From NCBI GenBank assembly GCA_937891735.1, contig CALAGR010000033.1, positions 1 to 34,312 on the forward strand: a stretch of DNA of 34,312 nt, read 5' to 3'. Below are positions 17,850 to 26,097 of this stretch, piece after piece; the first letter of the stretch is position 1; the number at the start of each line of letters is the position of its first letter. The DNA is from an uncultured Pseudomonadota bacterium (GTDB taxonomy: Bacteria > Myxococcota_A > UBA796 > UBA9615). A program made the translations under genes and the position numbers. The notes beneath the pieces are model-generated. The model was not told where the DNA came from and ran no database searches. It saw only the letters and a program-made list of their open reading frames with translations.

Positions 17850-18979
17850 TGCCCGAGCTCCTGCCCGAGGATGCGGACGGTGGCGCCATCGGGGAGCCCG
17901 AACTGCCCCTCGATCACGATCTGCTCGCCTGCCTCGACGCCGTCGATCTCCCACCCGTTGTCGCCGCGCAGGCCCGGAGTCACGGGGCGACGGCGGGCGG
18001 TGGTGCCGTCCAGGACCATCACGTAGTAGCCGGCGTCGTGGTGGGTGACCGCGCGCTCCGGCACGAAGACGACGTCAGGGCGCGAATCGACCACCAGGCT
18101 CGCGCGCAGGAACATCCCGGGTCGCAAGGTGCCGTCTGCGTTGTCGTGCTTGATGCGGACCAGGAAGGTGCGCGCGCCGGGGGTCGCCGCGGCGTTCACC
18201 AAGGAGACGGTGCCGGCGAACGTGCGGCCGACGAAGGCGTCGCTCTCGAGCTCGACCGCCATCCCTTCGGTGACGCGGGAGAGATCGATCTCGGGCAGGT
18301 TCACGTCGACCTTGATGGTGTCCAGGGCCTGGATCTCCACGAGGGTCGGCGGTCCGCCCATGCCCCCCATGCCCGACCAGAACTCGCCCTGTTCCACGTG
18401 CAACGCGGTGACGCGTCCGCCGAAGGGCGCGACGACCCGGGCGAGCTTGACCTGTCCGGCGAGGGCTGCGGCCTGGGCGTCGGCCTGGGCGAGCTGGGCG
18501 CGGGCGAGATCGAGACCGAGGGCGGCCTTGTCGCCGTCTCGGGATGTGATGGCGCCGGACTCGGCGAGGGACGCTGCGCGTCGGGCCTCGGACTCGGCGT
18601 CCTTGAGCTGCAGCCGGGCGAGGTCCCCGGCCCGCTGCGCCGCTTCGTACTGCAGCTGCAGGGTCGTGGTGTCGATGGCCGCGAGGAGCTGGCCCTGCTT
18701 GACCGTGTCGCCCAGCTGCACGTTCAGGGTCTCCACGACGCCCTGCGCAGAGGGCGCGAGACGGGCGGCGCGCCAGGCCTCCGCGACGCCGCCGAGCTCG
18801 AGGGTGCGCACGACGGTGGAGCGGACCGCGGGGGTGGCCCGCACGGGGATGGAGTTGGCGTCGTAGGTCTCGTTGGGACCCGCGGAGGCCGCGGTGCCGG
18901 CCGGGGTGGGGGGCGCGTCCTTGGCTTGATCGCACGCGGCGAGGACGACAAGGGCGAACAGGATGGGGAGCCGCTTCAT
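17846..18979 (-). CDS. RND pump periplasmic adaptor, lipoprotein
   Basis: A 377-residue membrane-fusion protein joining the pump to the TolC-type channel. The signal MKRLPILFALVVLAAC has a lipobox with Cys16 and Asp17 at +2, which in the E. coli rule favours inner-membrane retention, as expected for an adaptor. Order: lipoyl half (APSAQGVVETLNVQLGDTVKQGQLLAAID), coiled-coil hairpin (about 110-170), the second lipoyl half (ARVVAPFGGRVTALHVEQGEF), a beta barrel (about 205-280) and a membrane-proximal domain (VPERAVTHHDAGYYVMVLDG). A Gly/Met-rich SGMGGMGGPP loop follows the lipoyl domain. GGAGGT lies upstream of the ATG, which overlaps the tetR stop by 4 nt. Confidence 0.93.
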   Translation of the reverse strand: MKRLPILFALVVLAACDQAKDAPPTPAGTAASAGPNETYDANSIPVRATPAVRSTVVRTLELGGVAEAWRAARLAPSAQGVVETLNVQLGDTVKQGQLLAAIDTTTLQLQYEAAQRAGDLARLQLKDAESEARRAASLAESGAITSRDGDKAALGLDLARAQLAQADAQAAALAGQVKLARVVAPFGGRVTALHVEQGEFWSGMGGMGGPPTLVEIQALDTIKVDVNLPEIDLSRVTEGMAVELESDAFVGRTFAGTVSLVNAAATPGARTFLVRIKHDNADGTLRPGMFLRASLVVDSRPDVVFVPERAVTHHDAGYYVMVLDGTTARRRPVTPGLRGDNGWEIDGVEAGEQIVIEGQFGLPDGATVRILGQELGQ

Positions 18980-19584
18980 CGGGGCACCTCCGAGAGCCCA
19001 CCTTTGAGGAGGGCCCGGACTGAGTTGACGCCAACGGCGAGGTCGTAGGCAGAGGAGTCGAGCAGGGAAGCGAACCAGTTGGCGTGCAACATGCCGATGA
19101 TGTTCACGGCGACGGGAAGCGGCGACGGGGCGGCCACGACGCCCTCGTCGATGCCGCGCTGCACGATGGAGCAGATGAGCATGAGGTACGTCTGGTTGAA
19201 GGCGTCGGCCTCGGCGGGATCGGGGGTCGTGCCGGCGGTGGGGGCGCGCATGACCAGCAGCAGGACCTTGTTGAAGGCCTCGTGGTGCTTGCAGTGATCG
19301 ACGAAGAACGAGAAGTAGGCGTCGATGCCCTCCCAGAACCCCGTGGATCCCTCGGTGGCCTGCCGAACGCCATCGACGTACTCGTTCATCCGCTGGGTCA
19401 GCAGCCGGGTGAAGAGCTCGTCCTTGGACTTGAAGTAGCCGTACAGGGTGGCCGTGGCGCAGCCGGTGGCCCGGGCCACGTCCTCCATGGAGGCGCCGTG
19501 GTAGCCGTCGGTCCCGAAGACCTCGGCGGCGGCCTCCAGGATCACCTGGATGGTGTGCTCGCGTTTGCGTTCCCGCAGCCCCAT
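18976..19584 (-). CDS. TetR-family repressor of the RND operon
   Basis: A 202-residue regulator. The N-terminal helix-turn-helix (about 12-58) reads ILEAAAEVFGTDGYHGASMEDVARATGCATATLYGYFKSKDELF, the standard TetR pattern. The C-terminal ligand-binding part (about 65-195) is helical with two Cys (97 and about 136) and HCKHHEAF, which could bind a small molecule or metal. It is the first gene of a four-gene overlapping operon with the adaptor, pump and TolC-type channel, and a 36-bp palindrome overlaps its start codon, so it most likely represses its own operon and is released by the pump's substrates. GGAG lies 6 nt before the ATG. Confidence 0.93.
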   Translation of the reverse strand: MGLRERKREHTIQVILEAAAEVFGTDGYHGASMEDVARATGCATATLYGYFKSKDELFTRLLTQRMNEYVDGVRQATEGSTGFWEGIDAYFSFFVDHCKHHEAFNKVLLLVMRAPTAGTTPDPAEADAFNQTYLMLICSIVQRGIDEGVVAAPSPLPVAVNIIGMLHANWFASLLDSSAYDLAVGVNSVRALLKGGLSEVPR

Positions 19585-19618
19585 TCCAAACTCCGAATCC
19601 CGGTTCGGTACGTGGAAT
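19583..19618 (-). promoter_or_regulatory. Palindromic operator at the tetR start
   Basis: A 36-bp inverted repeat with the architecture ATTCCA-N4-CCGAA-N6-TTCGG-N4-TGGAAT. Both arms match perfectly (6 and 5 bp) and the spacers are symmetric in length. It covers the Shine-Dalgarno and the first two bases of the tetR start codon, so a bound repressor would block transcription through and translation of the whole RND operon. It is the strongest palindrome I noticed in the window. Confidence 0.85.
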
Positions 19619-19694
19619 AGCCCTTCAGCGGGCGGGCGTCAAGGGGGCGGCGGAGGGCGACGCGGTCGCGCCAGGGGGGGTGGCCTGCGGGGTG

Positions 19695-20087
19695 CTACCA
19701 GGTCACGGGCACCGCGTACGCGACGAGCTGGGCGTCCGCGCTGATCAGCTCGAGCCCCTCGACTCGCGCCTGTGCCACGAGCAGACGGTCGAACGGGTCT
19801 CGGTGGTGGAGGGGAAGCTCCTCCAACTCTGCAGCGTGGGCCAGCGTGACGGGCAGCCCCACGAACCCGTCTTCGGCGATCGCGTCCGCGGCCAGCGCCC
19901 CGGCTGGCAGCGGGAGCACGAGCTTGCCCGTCCGAGCCTTGATGGCCATCTCCATGACGGAGACCGCGCTCAGGTGCACGGTCACCGTGGGGTCGCGCAA
20001 CAACAGGTGGGCGCGTTCGCTCAGGCGCTTGTCCCCGCCGAGCCACCACAGCAAGACGTGGGTATCGAGCAGGACGCGTCGGGTCAC
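19695..20087 (-). CDS. vapC: PIN-domain toxin (VapC type)
   Basis: A 130-residue PIN-domain ribonuclease, the usual VapC length. The four acidic residues of the active site are all present: D8 (VLLDTHVLLWWL), E46 (SVMEMAIKARTGK), D97 (RDPFDRLLVAQA) and D118 (ISADAQL). The LLDTHVLLWWL start and the RDPFDRLL motif place it in the COG3744-like group usually paired with Phd-type antitoxins. The GTG at 20087 overlaps the antitoxin stop as GTGA, so both are coupled; a longer reading through the antitoxin gene is not supported. Free toxin would cleave an RNA, often tRNA in this family, but the target here is unknown. Confidence 0.92.
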   Translation of the reverse strand: MTRRVLLDTHVLLWWLGGDKRLSERAHLLLRDPTVTVHLSAVSVMEMAIKARTGKLVLPLPAGALAADAIAEDGFVGLPVTLAHAAELEELPLHHRDPFDRLLVAQARVEGLELISADAQLVAYAVPVTW

Positions 20088-20335
20088 TCCGGCTCCACCG
20101 GGCCGGACTCCCACTCGGCGATCTCGGCGGACTGCAGGGGCGCGTCGAAGTCGTCTCGGATGACGATGCGACCGCGCCAGCGGCCGGGCGTTCGGTTGGG
20201 CTTCGGGCGCTCCAGGGGGACGAGCCGCGCAATGGGGGTGCCGTCCCGCGCCAGCACGATTTCCTCTCCGGCTTCCACCCGCACCAGCAGCCGGGAGAGG
20301 TGGGTCTTGGCGTCGTGGATGTTGTAGGTGGCCAC
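20084..20335 (-). CDS. Phd/YefM-type antitoxin
   Basis: An 83-residue antitoxin. The N-terminal part MATYNIHDAKTHLSRLLVRVEAGEEIVLARDGTPIARLVP is the Phd/YefM DNA-binding fold, which normally represses its own promoter. The acidic C-terminal part (APLQSAEIAEWESGPVEPE) is the likely toxin-neutralising tail. The start is GTG at 20335 with TAGGCT 6 nt upstream and no Shine-Dalgarno, again a leaderless arrangement. Its stop overlaps the toxin start. Confidence 0.92.
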   Translation of the reverse strand: MATYNIHDAKTHLSRLLVRVEAGEEIVLARDGTPIARLVPLERPKPNRTPGRWRGRIVIRDDFDAPLQSAEIAEWESGPVEPE

Positions 20336-20341
20336 GGATCC

Positions 20342-20347
20342 AGCCTA
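20342..20347 (-). promoter_or_regulatory. -10 element TAGGCT for the toxin-antitoxin operon
   Basis: TAGGCT on the minus strand ends 6 nt before the GTG at 20335. CTGGAC 17 nt upstream is a possible -35. The pair lies in the 38-bp gap after the sulfatase gene. Confidence 0.5.
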
Positions 20348-20373
20348 GTCCGGTAGTGGACCAAGTCCAGGCC

Positions 20374-21786
20374 CTACTCGCAGAGCGTGGCGTCGCCCAG
20401 CTCCGCGCGCAGCCGGTCGCGCAGCGCCTCGTAGGTGGCCCCGAGCCCCGCCGCCGCGCCGACCCCCTCTTCGTACAGGTCCTGCACCTCGTCGTGCGCA
20501 CCCCCCAGGTCGAAGAGCAGCACCGTGCCGTCGTCGTCGCAGATCAGCTTGTGCTCGCCGTTCGAGATCGCCTTGCCCTCCTCGCCCGCTCCGCCCCCGG
20601 GGGCGACCCCGAACTGCTCGGTGATCACCACCTGCCGCAGCGGCTCGGCCGGCGCCCCCACGAGGTACGGCACCAGGCTCACCGCGTCCCCCGTCGGAAC
20701 CGTGGCCCCCGCCACGTCCAGCGCCGTCGCGAACACGTCGATCACGCTCACCAGATCCGTGACCTCCCTGCCTCCCGACACCCCGGCCCCCGCGAGCACC
20801 AGCGGGACCGCCACGCCGCCCTCCCGCAACGAGCCCTTCGCCGAGCCCGGCCCCCAGGGCGGGTCCACCGCCTGGCCCGTCGTGCCGTTGTCGCCCAGAA
20901 ACACCACCAGCGTGTCCTCCCACTCGCCCTCGGCCTGCAGCCAGACCACGAGCCGGCCCAGCTCCGTGTCCAGCGCCTGGCTCGCCGCCGCGACCCACGG
21001 CTGGGCGTCGAACCCCATCCCGTTCGGCGGCTCCCCCAGGTCGTCGTAGTCGTGCAGCTCCAGCGGCGGCACGTGCAGCGGCGTGTGCGGCGCGTTGAAG
21101 GCCAGCCACAGCAGCCACGGCTGGTCCTGCACGCCTCCCAGCCAGTCGATGGCGTCGTCCACCGCCCGCGTCGTCGCGTAGTCGGTGACCGGCGCCGTGA
21201 TGCCGTCCTCTGTCCGGTCCCAGGCGAAGTAGCTGGGCAGCGCCCCTGTCAGCGAGCCGGCGTAGTGGTCCCAGCCCAGGGCGTTCGGATCTGACTCCCC
21301 CGTGCTGACGTGCCACTTGCCGATGTTGGCGGTGGCGTACCCGAGCCCCGCGTCGGCGAGCCGCCCCGGCAGCGTCGTCGCGTCCAGGGCCAGGGAGTTG
21401 GAGCTGCCCACCGGGGCGCCGACCCCGTGCCGACTGGGCAGCGATCCCGTCAGCAGGGAGGCCCGCGTCGGCGAGCAGGTCGGCGTCGCCCACGCCCGGC
21501 TGAACCGGATCCCGCTGGCGCACAGCCCCGCCAGCGTCGGCATCGCGGGGTCGTTGGACAGGTCACCGACCGAGAAGCAGGGCGCCGCGGCGTCCGCCGA
21601 CGCCAGATCCAGGCCCAGGTCATCCGCGATGACGATCAGGATGTTCGGGGCGCCCGCCAGGGTCCCGTCGTCGTCGTCCCCGACATCGTCGTCCCCGACA
21701 TCGTCGTCCCCGCCGCCGTCGTCCTGGGGACACGCGGCCCCGCAGCCGAGCACTCCCAACGCGAGCAACAATCTCAGTGAAGTCAT
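20374..21786 (-). CDS. Sulfatase lipoprotein (formylglycine type)
   Basis: A 470-residue exported sulfatase. The signal MTSLRLLLALGVLGC gives a lipobox with Cys15 (Cys19 is the alternative) followed by an Asp-rich linker of GDDDV units, like the protease at 9105. The domain begins PNILIVIADDLG with metal ligands D55-D56. The active-site signature CSPTRASLLTG at 104-114 has the Cys that is converted to formylglycine. VFLGDNG supplies the Asp-Asn metal pair, and HTPLH and GKWHV supply other pocket residues. It hydrolyses sulfate esters, probably on sulfated polysaccharides or glycans at the cell surface. No formylglycine-generating enzyme is in the window. A much longer frame continuing upstream is antisense to the M3/MopE gene and is not real. 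Confidence 0.94.
   Translation of the reverse strand: MTSLRLLLALGVLGCGAACPQDDGGGDDDVGDDDVGDDDDGTLAGAPNILIVIADDLGLDLASADAAAPCFSVGDLSNDPAMPTLAGLCASGIRFSRAWATPTCSPTRASLLTGSLPSRHGVGAPVGSSNSLALDATTLPGRLADAGLGYATANIGKWHVSTGESDPNALGWDHYAGSLTGALPSYFAWDRTEDGITAPVTDYATTRAVDDAIDWLGGVQDQPWLLWLAFNAPHTPLHVPPLELHDYDDLGEPPNGMGFDAQPWVAAASQALDTELGRLVVWLQAEGEWEDTLVVFLGDNGTTGQAVDPPWGPGSAKGSLREGGVAVPLVLAGAGVSGGREVTDLVSVIDVFATALDVAGATVPTGDAVSLVPYLVGAPAEPLRQVVITEQFGVAPGGGAGEEGKAISNGEHKLICDDDGTVLLFDLGGAHDEVQDLYEEGVGAAAGLGATYEALRDRLRAELGDATLCE
21664..21723 (-). repeat. 15-nt in-frame repeat encoding the GDDDV linker
   Basis: Residues 22-41 of the sulfatase are built from repeated GDDDV units, the same 15-nt logic as the GDDDT linker of the protease at 9105. 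Confidence 0.75.
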
Positions 21787-21792
21787 TCCCCC

Positions 21793-21798
21793 AAGGTA
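21793..21798 (-). promoter_or_regulatory. -10 element TACCTT for the sulfatase gene
   Basis: TACCTT on the minus strand ends 6 nt before the ATG at 21786; the spacer GGGGGA is a weak Shine-Dalgarno at best and too close to the start. Confidence 0.45.
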
Positions 21799-21842
21799 CG
21801 ACCTCGACGATCCCCCGTCTCGGACCCTGGCTCCGCGCGCGC

Positions 21843-21848
21843 TAGGCT
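21843..21848 (+). promoter_or_regulatory. -10-like TAGGCT before the M3 peptidase gene
   Basis: Same hexamer class as the leaderless promoters, but here 34 nt before the ATG at 21883, and this leader carries a Shine-Dalgarno (AGGAG, 21871-21875). Confidence 0.4.
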
Positions 21849-21882
21849 CTGCGGGCTGATCGTTCGCTGCAGGAGCACCTCC

Positions 21883-24800
21883 ATGACCGACCCCTTCCTC
21901 GACGAGCTCAACCACGCCTACGAGGGCGTGCACACCGCCAAGGAGGACGCGTTCTGGGTGGCGCTCATGGGCCTGGACGACGACATGCCGGCCGCCCGCG
22001 CCCGCAAGGAGCACGCCGAGATCGCCTGGAATCGCTTCCTGCAGGATCCCGAGCGACTCGCCCAGGTCGAACAGGCGCTGCAGACCGCCGGGGACGCCGG
22101 ATCCGCCGTGGCCTTGAAGGGCTGGCTCACCACCTTGCGCGCCCACGCCCTGTCGTCGGCCGACGCACGGGCCCTGCACGAGGACATCGTCGCCACCGAG
22201 GGACGCCTCGCCGCGTCCCGCGCGGGCATGACTCTGGGCTACGAAGGACCCGACGGCTTCGTGCCGGCGAGCTCGGTCAAGCTCGGCATGATGCTGCGCT
22301 CGGAGCCCGACGCGGCCCTGCGGGAGGCGGCGTGGCGCGGCCTGCGGTCCATCGAGCGGTACGTCCTGGACAACGGCTTCCTCGATCTGGTGCGCAAGCG
22401 CAACGCCATCGCGCGCCAGCACGGCTTCCCCGACTTCTACTCCTGGTCCACCCAGCGCACCGAGCAGCTCGACATCACCGACATCTTCGCGCTCCTGGAC
22501 GAGCTCGAGGTCGCCACCCGGGACTCCGCCCAGCGCTCCCTGGACGATCTGGTCGCCGCGCACGGACCCGAGGCGGTCAAGCCCTGGAACACTGCGTTCT
22601 ACGGCGCCGGCGACGCGCTGGCCGAGCAGGATCCGTGGTTTTCGTTCGGCGACGCGGTGGATCGCTGGGGCCGGGCGTTCGCGGGCATGGGCGTGGACTA
22701 CCGCGGCGCCCAGCTGGTGCTCGATCTGGTGGACCGGCCCGGCAAGTACCCCAACGGCTTCATGCACGGCCCCGAGGTGGCCTGGCGCGACGGGGACGCG
22801 CTGCGCAAGGCGCGCATCCACTTCACCAGCAACGCCATCCCCGGCGTCGTGGGCGCCGGTTGGCGCGCCACCCAGACCCTGTTCCACGAGGGGGGCCACG
22901 CCGCCCACTTCGCCAACATCGACATGCCCGCGCCCTGCTTTGGTCAGGAGTTCGCGCCCACCTCTCCGGGCTTCTGCGAGGTGCAGTCGATGTTCCTGGA
23001 GTCGGTGCTGCGGGACGCCGACTGGCTCGTGCGCTACACCCGGGACGGGCAGGGGCGCCCCATGCCGGCGGACGTCATCGAGCGCGGCGTGCGCGCGAGC
23101 CAGCCGTTGGAGGCCCTGGGGAAGCGGGCGTGGCTGTCGGTCTGCTACGGCGAGCGCGCCATCTACGCGATCCCCGACGATGAGCTGACCGCGGACCGGG
23201 TGCTGCAGGTGCTGCGGGAGGTGGAGCAGCGCGCGCTGCTCGTCGAGGAAGGCAGCCACCGTCCCATCCTGTCGGTGCCGCACCTGCTTAGCGGCGAGTC
23301 CAGCGCCTACTACCACGCCTATGTGCTCGCGGAGATGGCGGTCCAGCAGACCCGGCGCTTCTTCGTGGCCCGCGACGGGCACCTCGTGGACAACCCCCGC
23401 ATCGGCCCTGATCTGGCGGAGGCCTACTGGCGACCGGGCAACTCCCATCCGTTCTTCGACTACGTGCGCGCCCTGACGGGGGAGGCGCTCGGGGCCGCGG
23501 CCCTCGCCGAGCAGGTCAACCGGACCGCGGACGAGGCGGTGGCGGATGCGCAGGTGCTCCTGGAGCGCGAGCCGTCCCTGCCGCGCCACGACGGGTCGGT
23601 CCACCTCAACGCGCGGATCAGGATCGTGCACGGCCTGCAGGAGGTCGCGACGCTCGATGATCGCGGCTGGGCGGCCTTCGCGGACCGCTTTCGCAGCTGG
23701 GTCCACGGGCTCCCGCTGGCGGCGCTGCTCCTGCTGCTGCTCCCCGCGTCGGCCCTCGCGCAGGACTACAGCATCCAGGTGCCGGTCCCCTACGACTTCG
23801 TGGCGCTGGACGGCTCGGGCACCTTCGCGGGCACCGCCCTGGGCCTGCCGGACGAAGGAACCACCACGGTGGCGCTGCCGTTCTCCTTCACCTTCTATGG
23901 GACCGCGTACACGGCGGTGGAGGTGGGCATGAACGGCGCCCTGTCGTTTTCGGCGGGCACGCCCATCCCGGGCACGAACCTGAGCATGGGGGACCTGGAC
24001 GCGGCCACGTTCGTGGACGTGATGCCCTTCTGGGACGACCTCGCGCCCGGCAGCGGCGACGTCTACACGTTCGACGACAGCGCGACGAACGGCCGCTTCA
24101 TCGTCTCCTGGGAGTCCGTGACCCGCCCGCCGGCGCCGGGCGACGCGAGCTTTCAGGTGCACCTGTACAGCGACTCGCGGATCCAGTTCCACTGGGCCGA
24201 CACGGACCTGGGCGATGCGCTGTACGACTTCGGGGGCAGCGCGACGTCGGGGATCCAGGACCAGAGCGGCGGCACCGCGCCGGCCGGGGTGTCCCTGCTG
24301 ACCTTCCAGGACGCGCCCAACGCGGTGGACGGCACGGGCCTGGAGTTCGGGATCTGCGCGGACACGGACGGCGACGGCGCCCCCGATGGGGCCTGCGGCG
24401 GGCCCGACTGCGAAGACACCAACCCCTTCGTCTATCCCGGCAACCCGCAGGCCTGCAACGGCATCGACGACGGCTGCCTGGGAGCCGTGCCCGCCGACGA
24501 GATCGACGGGGACGGGGACGGCGTGGCTCCCTGCGACGGCGACTGCGACGACAACGACGCGTCCGTGAGCACCTTGAGCCCGGAGCTCTGCAACGGCCTG
24601 GACGACAACTGCAACGGGATCGCCAACTTCGGCGGTGTGCTGGAGGTGGACGCGGACGGCGACGGCGTCGTCAACTGCGCGGACTGCGACGACGGCGACC
24701 CCAACCGGTTTCCGGGCAACACCGAGGTCTGCGACGACGCGGACAACGACTGCGATGGGACGACCTTCGCGGCCGCCGAGGTGGATCTGGACAGCGACGG

Positions 24801-26097
24801 CGTCACGGGCTGCACCGACTGCGACGACGCCGACGGCGCCAACTTTCCGGGGAACACCGAGGCCTGTGACGGCGCCGACAACGACTGCGACGGCACCACC
24901 GAGGCGGTGGGCGGCGAGACCGACGGCGACGGCGACGGTGTGATCGCGTGCGCGGACTGCGACGACACCAGCGCGGCCCTCGGCGGCGGCCCCGAGGTGT
25001 GCGACGGGCTCGACAACGACTGCGACGGCAGCGCCGTGTTCGGCGGGCTGCCCGAGCAGGACGCGGACGGCGACGGCTTCTTGAACTGCCTGGAGTGCGA
25101 CGACACCAGCGCCCTCACCTTCCCCGGCGCGCCGGAGATCTGCGACGGCATCGACAACGACTGCGACGGCACCCAGACCGACGAGAACGCCGACGAGGAC
25201 GTCGACGGCGCCTCGGTCTGCGACGGCGACTGCGACGACGCCGATCCCGCTCTGTACCCGGACGCGTGGGACGCCTGCGACGGCATCGACAACGACTGCG
25301 ACCCGAGCACGCTCGAGACCGTGGACGACGACGGCGACGGGGAGTCCGAGTGCGACGGGGACTGCGACGACGACGACGTCGACACCTTCTCCGCGGCGGT
25401 CGAGATCTGTGACGGTCTCGACAACGACTGCGACGGCGCGGTGCCCGCGGACGAGGAGGACGGCGACGAGGACGGCCAGTCCCCCTGCGACGGGGACTGC
25501 GACGACACCGACGCCGCCGTGTTCACCGGCGCGCCGGAGGTCTGCGACGGCATCGACAGCGACTGCGACGGCACCGCGACGGACGCGGAGGTGGACGACG
25601 TGGACAACGACGGCTTCACCCCCTGCGAGGGCGACTGCGACGACACGGACGGCGCCGTGGGGCCCGTGGCCGGCTTCTCGGAGATCTGCGACGGCAAGGA
25701 CAGCAACTGCGACGACTTCCTGCCCGAGGACGAGCAGGACTTCGACGCCGACGGCTACCTCGCCTGCGACGACGACTGCGACGACGCCAACGCCGACTCG
25801 AACCCCGAGGGCGTGGAGGACTGCGACGACGGCCTGGACAACGACTGCGACGGGCGCACGGACGCCAACGACGATGACTGCCAGGGCGACGACGACGACA
25901 CGGGCCACGGGGACGACGACGACGACACGGGCCACGGGGACGACGACGCGGGGGACGACGACTCGGGCGCTGGCGGCGACGACGATGACGCCGGGTGTGA
26001 CTGCCAGAGCGATCTGGGGGGCGCGGACGGCACCGGCCTCGCGCTGATCCTCCTGATGGGCCTGGCCCTGCCGCTCCGGCGTCGCCTCAGGCGGTAG
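21883..26097 (+). CDS. M3 peptidase fused to a secreted MopE-repeat surface protein
   Basis: One uninterrupted frame of 1,404 residues holding two normally separate proteins. Residues 1-605 are a complete M3 (oligoendopeptidase F-like) peptidase with HEGGH at 335-339 and probable third ligand E366 (FCEVQSMFLES); it has no N-terminal signal. Then, with no stop or obvious new start, residues 610-626 form a signal-peptide core ending ALA before Q627. After it come a NIDO-like beta domain (628-824, FSFTFYGTAYTAVEVGMNGALSF), 11 MopE-type repeats (about 835-1330), an Asp/Gly/His linker and a MYXO-CTERM-like tail: C1372-x-C1374, a helix at about 1384-1398, then RRRLRR. An internal GTG at 23626 is a possible second start but gives a 28-residue region before the hydrophobic core. 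Real fusion, lost start codon and assembly deletion are all possible. Confidence 0.85.
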   Translation: MTDPFLDELNHAYEGVHTAKEDAFWVALMGLDDDMPAARARKEHAEIAWNRFLQDPERLAQVEQALQTAGDAGSAVALKGWLTTLRAHALSSADARALHEDIVATEGRLAASRAGMTLGYEGPDGFVPASSVKLGMMLRSEPDAALREAAWRGLRSIERYVLDNGFLDLVRKRNAIARQHGFPDFYSWSTQRTEQLDITDIFALLDELEVATRDSAQRSLDDLVAAHGPEAVKPWNTAFYGAGDALAEQDPWFSFGDAVDRWGRAFAGMGVDYRGAQLVLDLVDRPGKYPNGFMHGPEVAWRDGDALRKARIHFTSNAIPGVVGAGWRATQTLFHEGGHAAHFANIDMPAPCFGQEFAPTSPGFCEVQSMFLESVLRDADWLVRYTRDGQGRPMPADVIERGVRASQPLEALGKRAWLSVCYGERAIYAIPDDELTADRVLQVLREVEQRALLVEEGSHRPILSVPHLLSGESSAYYHAYVLAEMAVQQTRRFFVARDGHLVDNPRIGPDLAEAYWRPGNSHPFFDYVRALTGEALGAAALAEQVNRTADEAVADAQVLLEREPSLPRHDGSVHLNARIRIVHGLQEVATLDDRGWAAFADRFRSWVHGLPLAALLLLLLPASALAQDYSIQVPVPYDFVALDGSGTFAGTALGLPDEGTTTVALPFSFTFYGTAYTAVEVGMNGALSFSAGTPIPGTNLSMGDLDAATFVDVMPFWDDLAPGSGDVYTFDDSATNGRFIVSWESVTRPPAPGDASFQVHLYSDSRIQFHWADTDLGDALYDFGGSATSGIQDQSGGTAPAGVSLLTFQDAPNAVDGTGLEFGICADTDGDGAPDGACGGPDCEDTNPFVYPGNPQACNGIDDGCLGAVPADEIDGDGDGVAPCDGDCDDNDASVSTLSPELCNGLDDNCNGIANFGGVLEVDADGDGVVNCADCDDGDPNRFPGNTEVCDDADNDCDGTTFAAAEVDLDSDGVTGCTDCDDADGANFPGNTEACDGADNDCDGTTEAVGGETDGDGDGVIACADCDDTSAALGGGPEVCDGLDNDCDGSAVFGGLPEQDADGDGFLNCLECDDTSALTFPGAPEICDGIDNDCDGTQTDENADEDVDGASVCDGDCDDADPALYPDAWDACDGIDNDCDPSTLETVDDDGDGESECDGDCDDDDVDTFSAAVEICDGLDNDCDGAVPADEEDGDEDGQSPCDGDCDDTDAAVFTGAPEVCDGIDSDCDGTATDAEVDDVDNDGFTPCEGDCDDTDGAVGPVAGFSEICDGKDSNCDDFLPEDEQDFDADGYLACDDDCDDANADSNPEGVEDCDDGLDNDCDGRTDANDDDCQGDDDDTGHGDDDDDTGHGDDDAGDDDSGAGGDDDDAGCDCQSDLGGADGTGLALILLMGLALPLRRRLRR
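24364..25884 (+). repeat. MopE-type repeat array (11 CDGxDNDC motifs)
   Basis: Repeated units of about 43-47 residues run CDG-[IL]-DNDCDG, acidic linker, DGDGDG, C-x-DCDD, then a proline/glycine turn. Eleven CDGxDNDC-type motifs are countable. The Asp ladders resemble calcium loops and the paired cysteines probably form disulfides; copper binding is known for the founding MopE protein only. Confidence 0.88.
25876..26001 (+). repeat. Asp-rich DDDDTGHGDD linker before the C-terminal anchor
   Basis: Short in-frame repeats of GACGAC encode an acidic stretch with two TGHGDD units, followed directly by the C-x-C of the MYXO-CTERM-like tail. Confidence 0.7.

Noticed and set aside
15711-18026. Plus-strand frame of about 770 residues
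   Set aside because: Antisense of the RND pump gene; composition rich in Asp, His, Gly and Arg, no recognisable domain.
23626-23700. GTG at 23626 as an independent start of the MopE protein
   Set aside because: Not excluded, but it would give a 28-residue acidic region before the hydrophobic core, has no ribosome site or TAnnnT hexamer, and lies within the conserved end of the peptidase.
20374-25935. Very long minus-strand frame of about 1,850 residues
   Set aside because: Only the last 470 residues (from 21786) form a protein, the sulfatase. The rest is Val/Ala/Arg-rich antisense of the M3/MopE gene with no motif.
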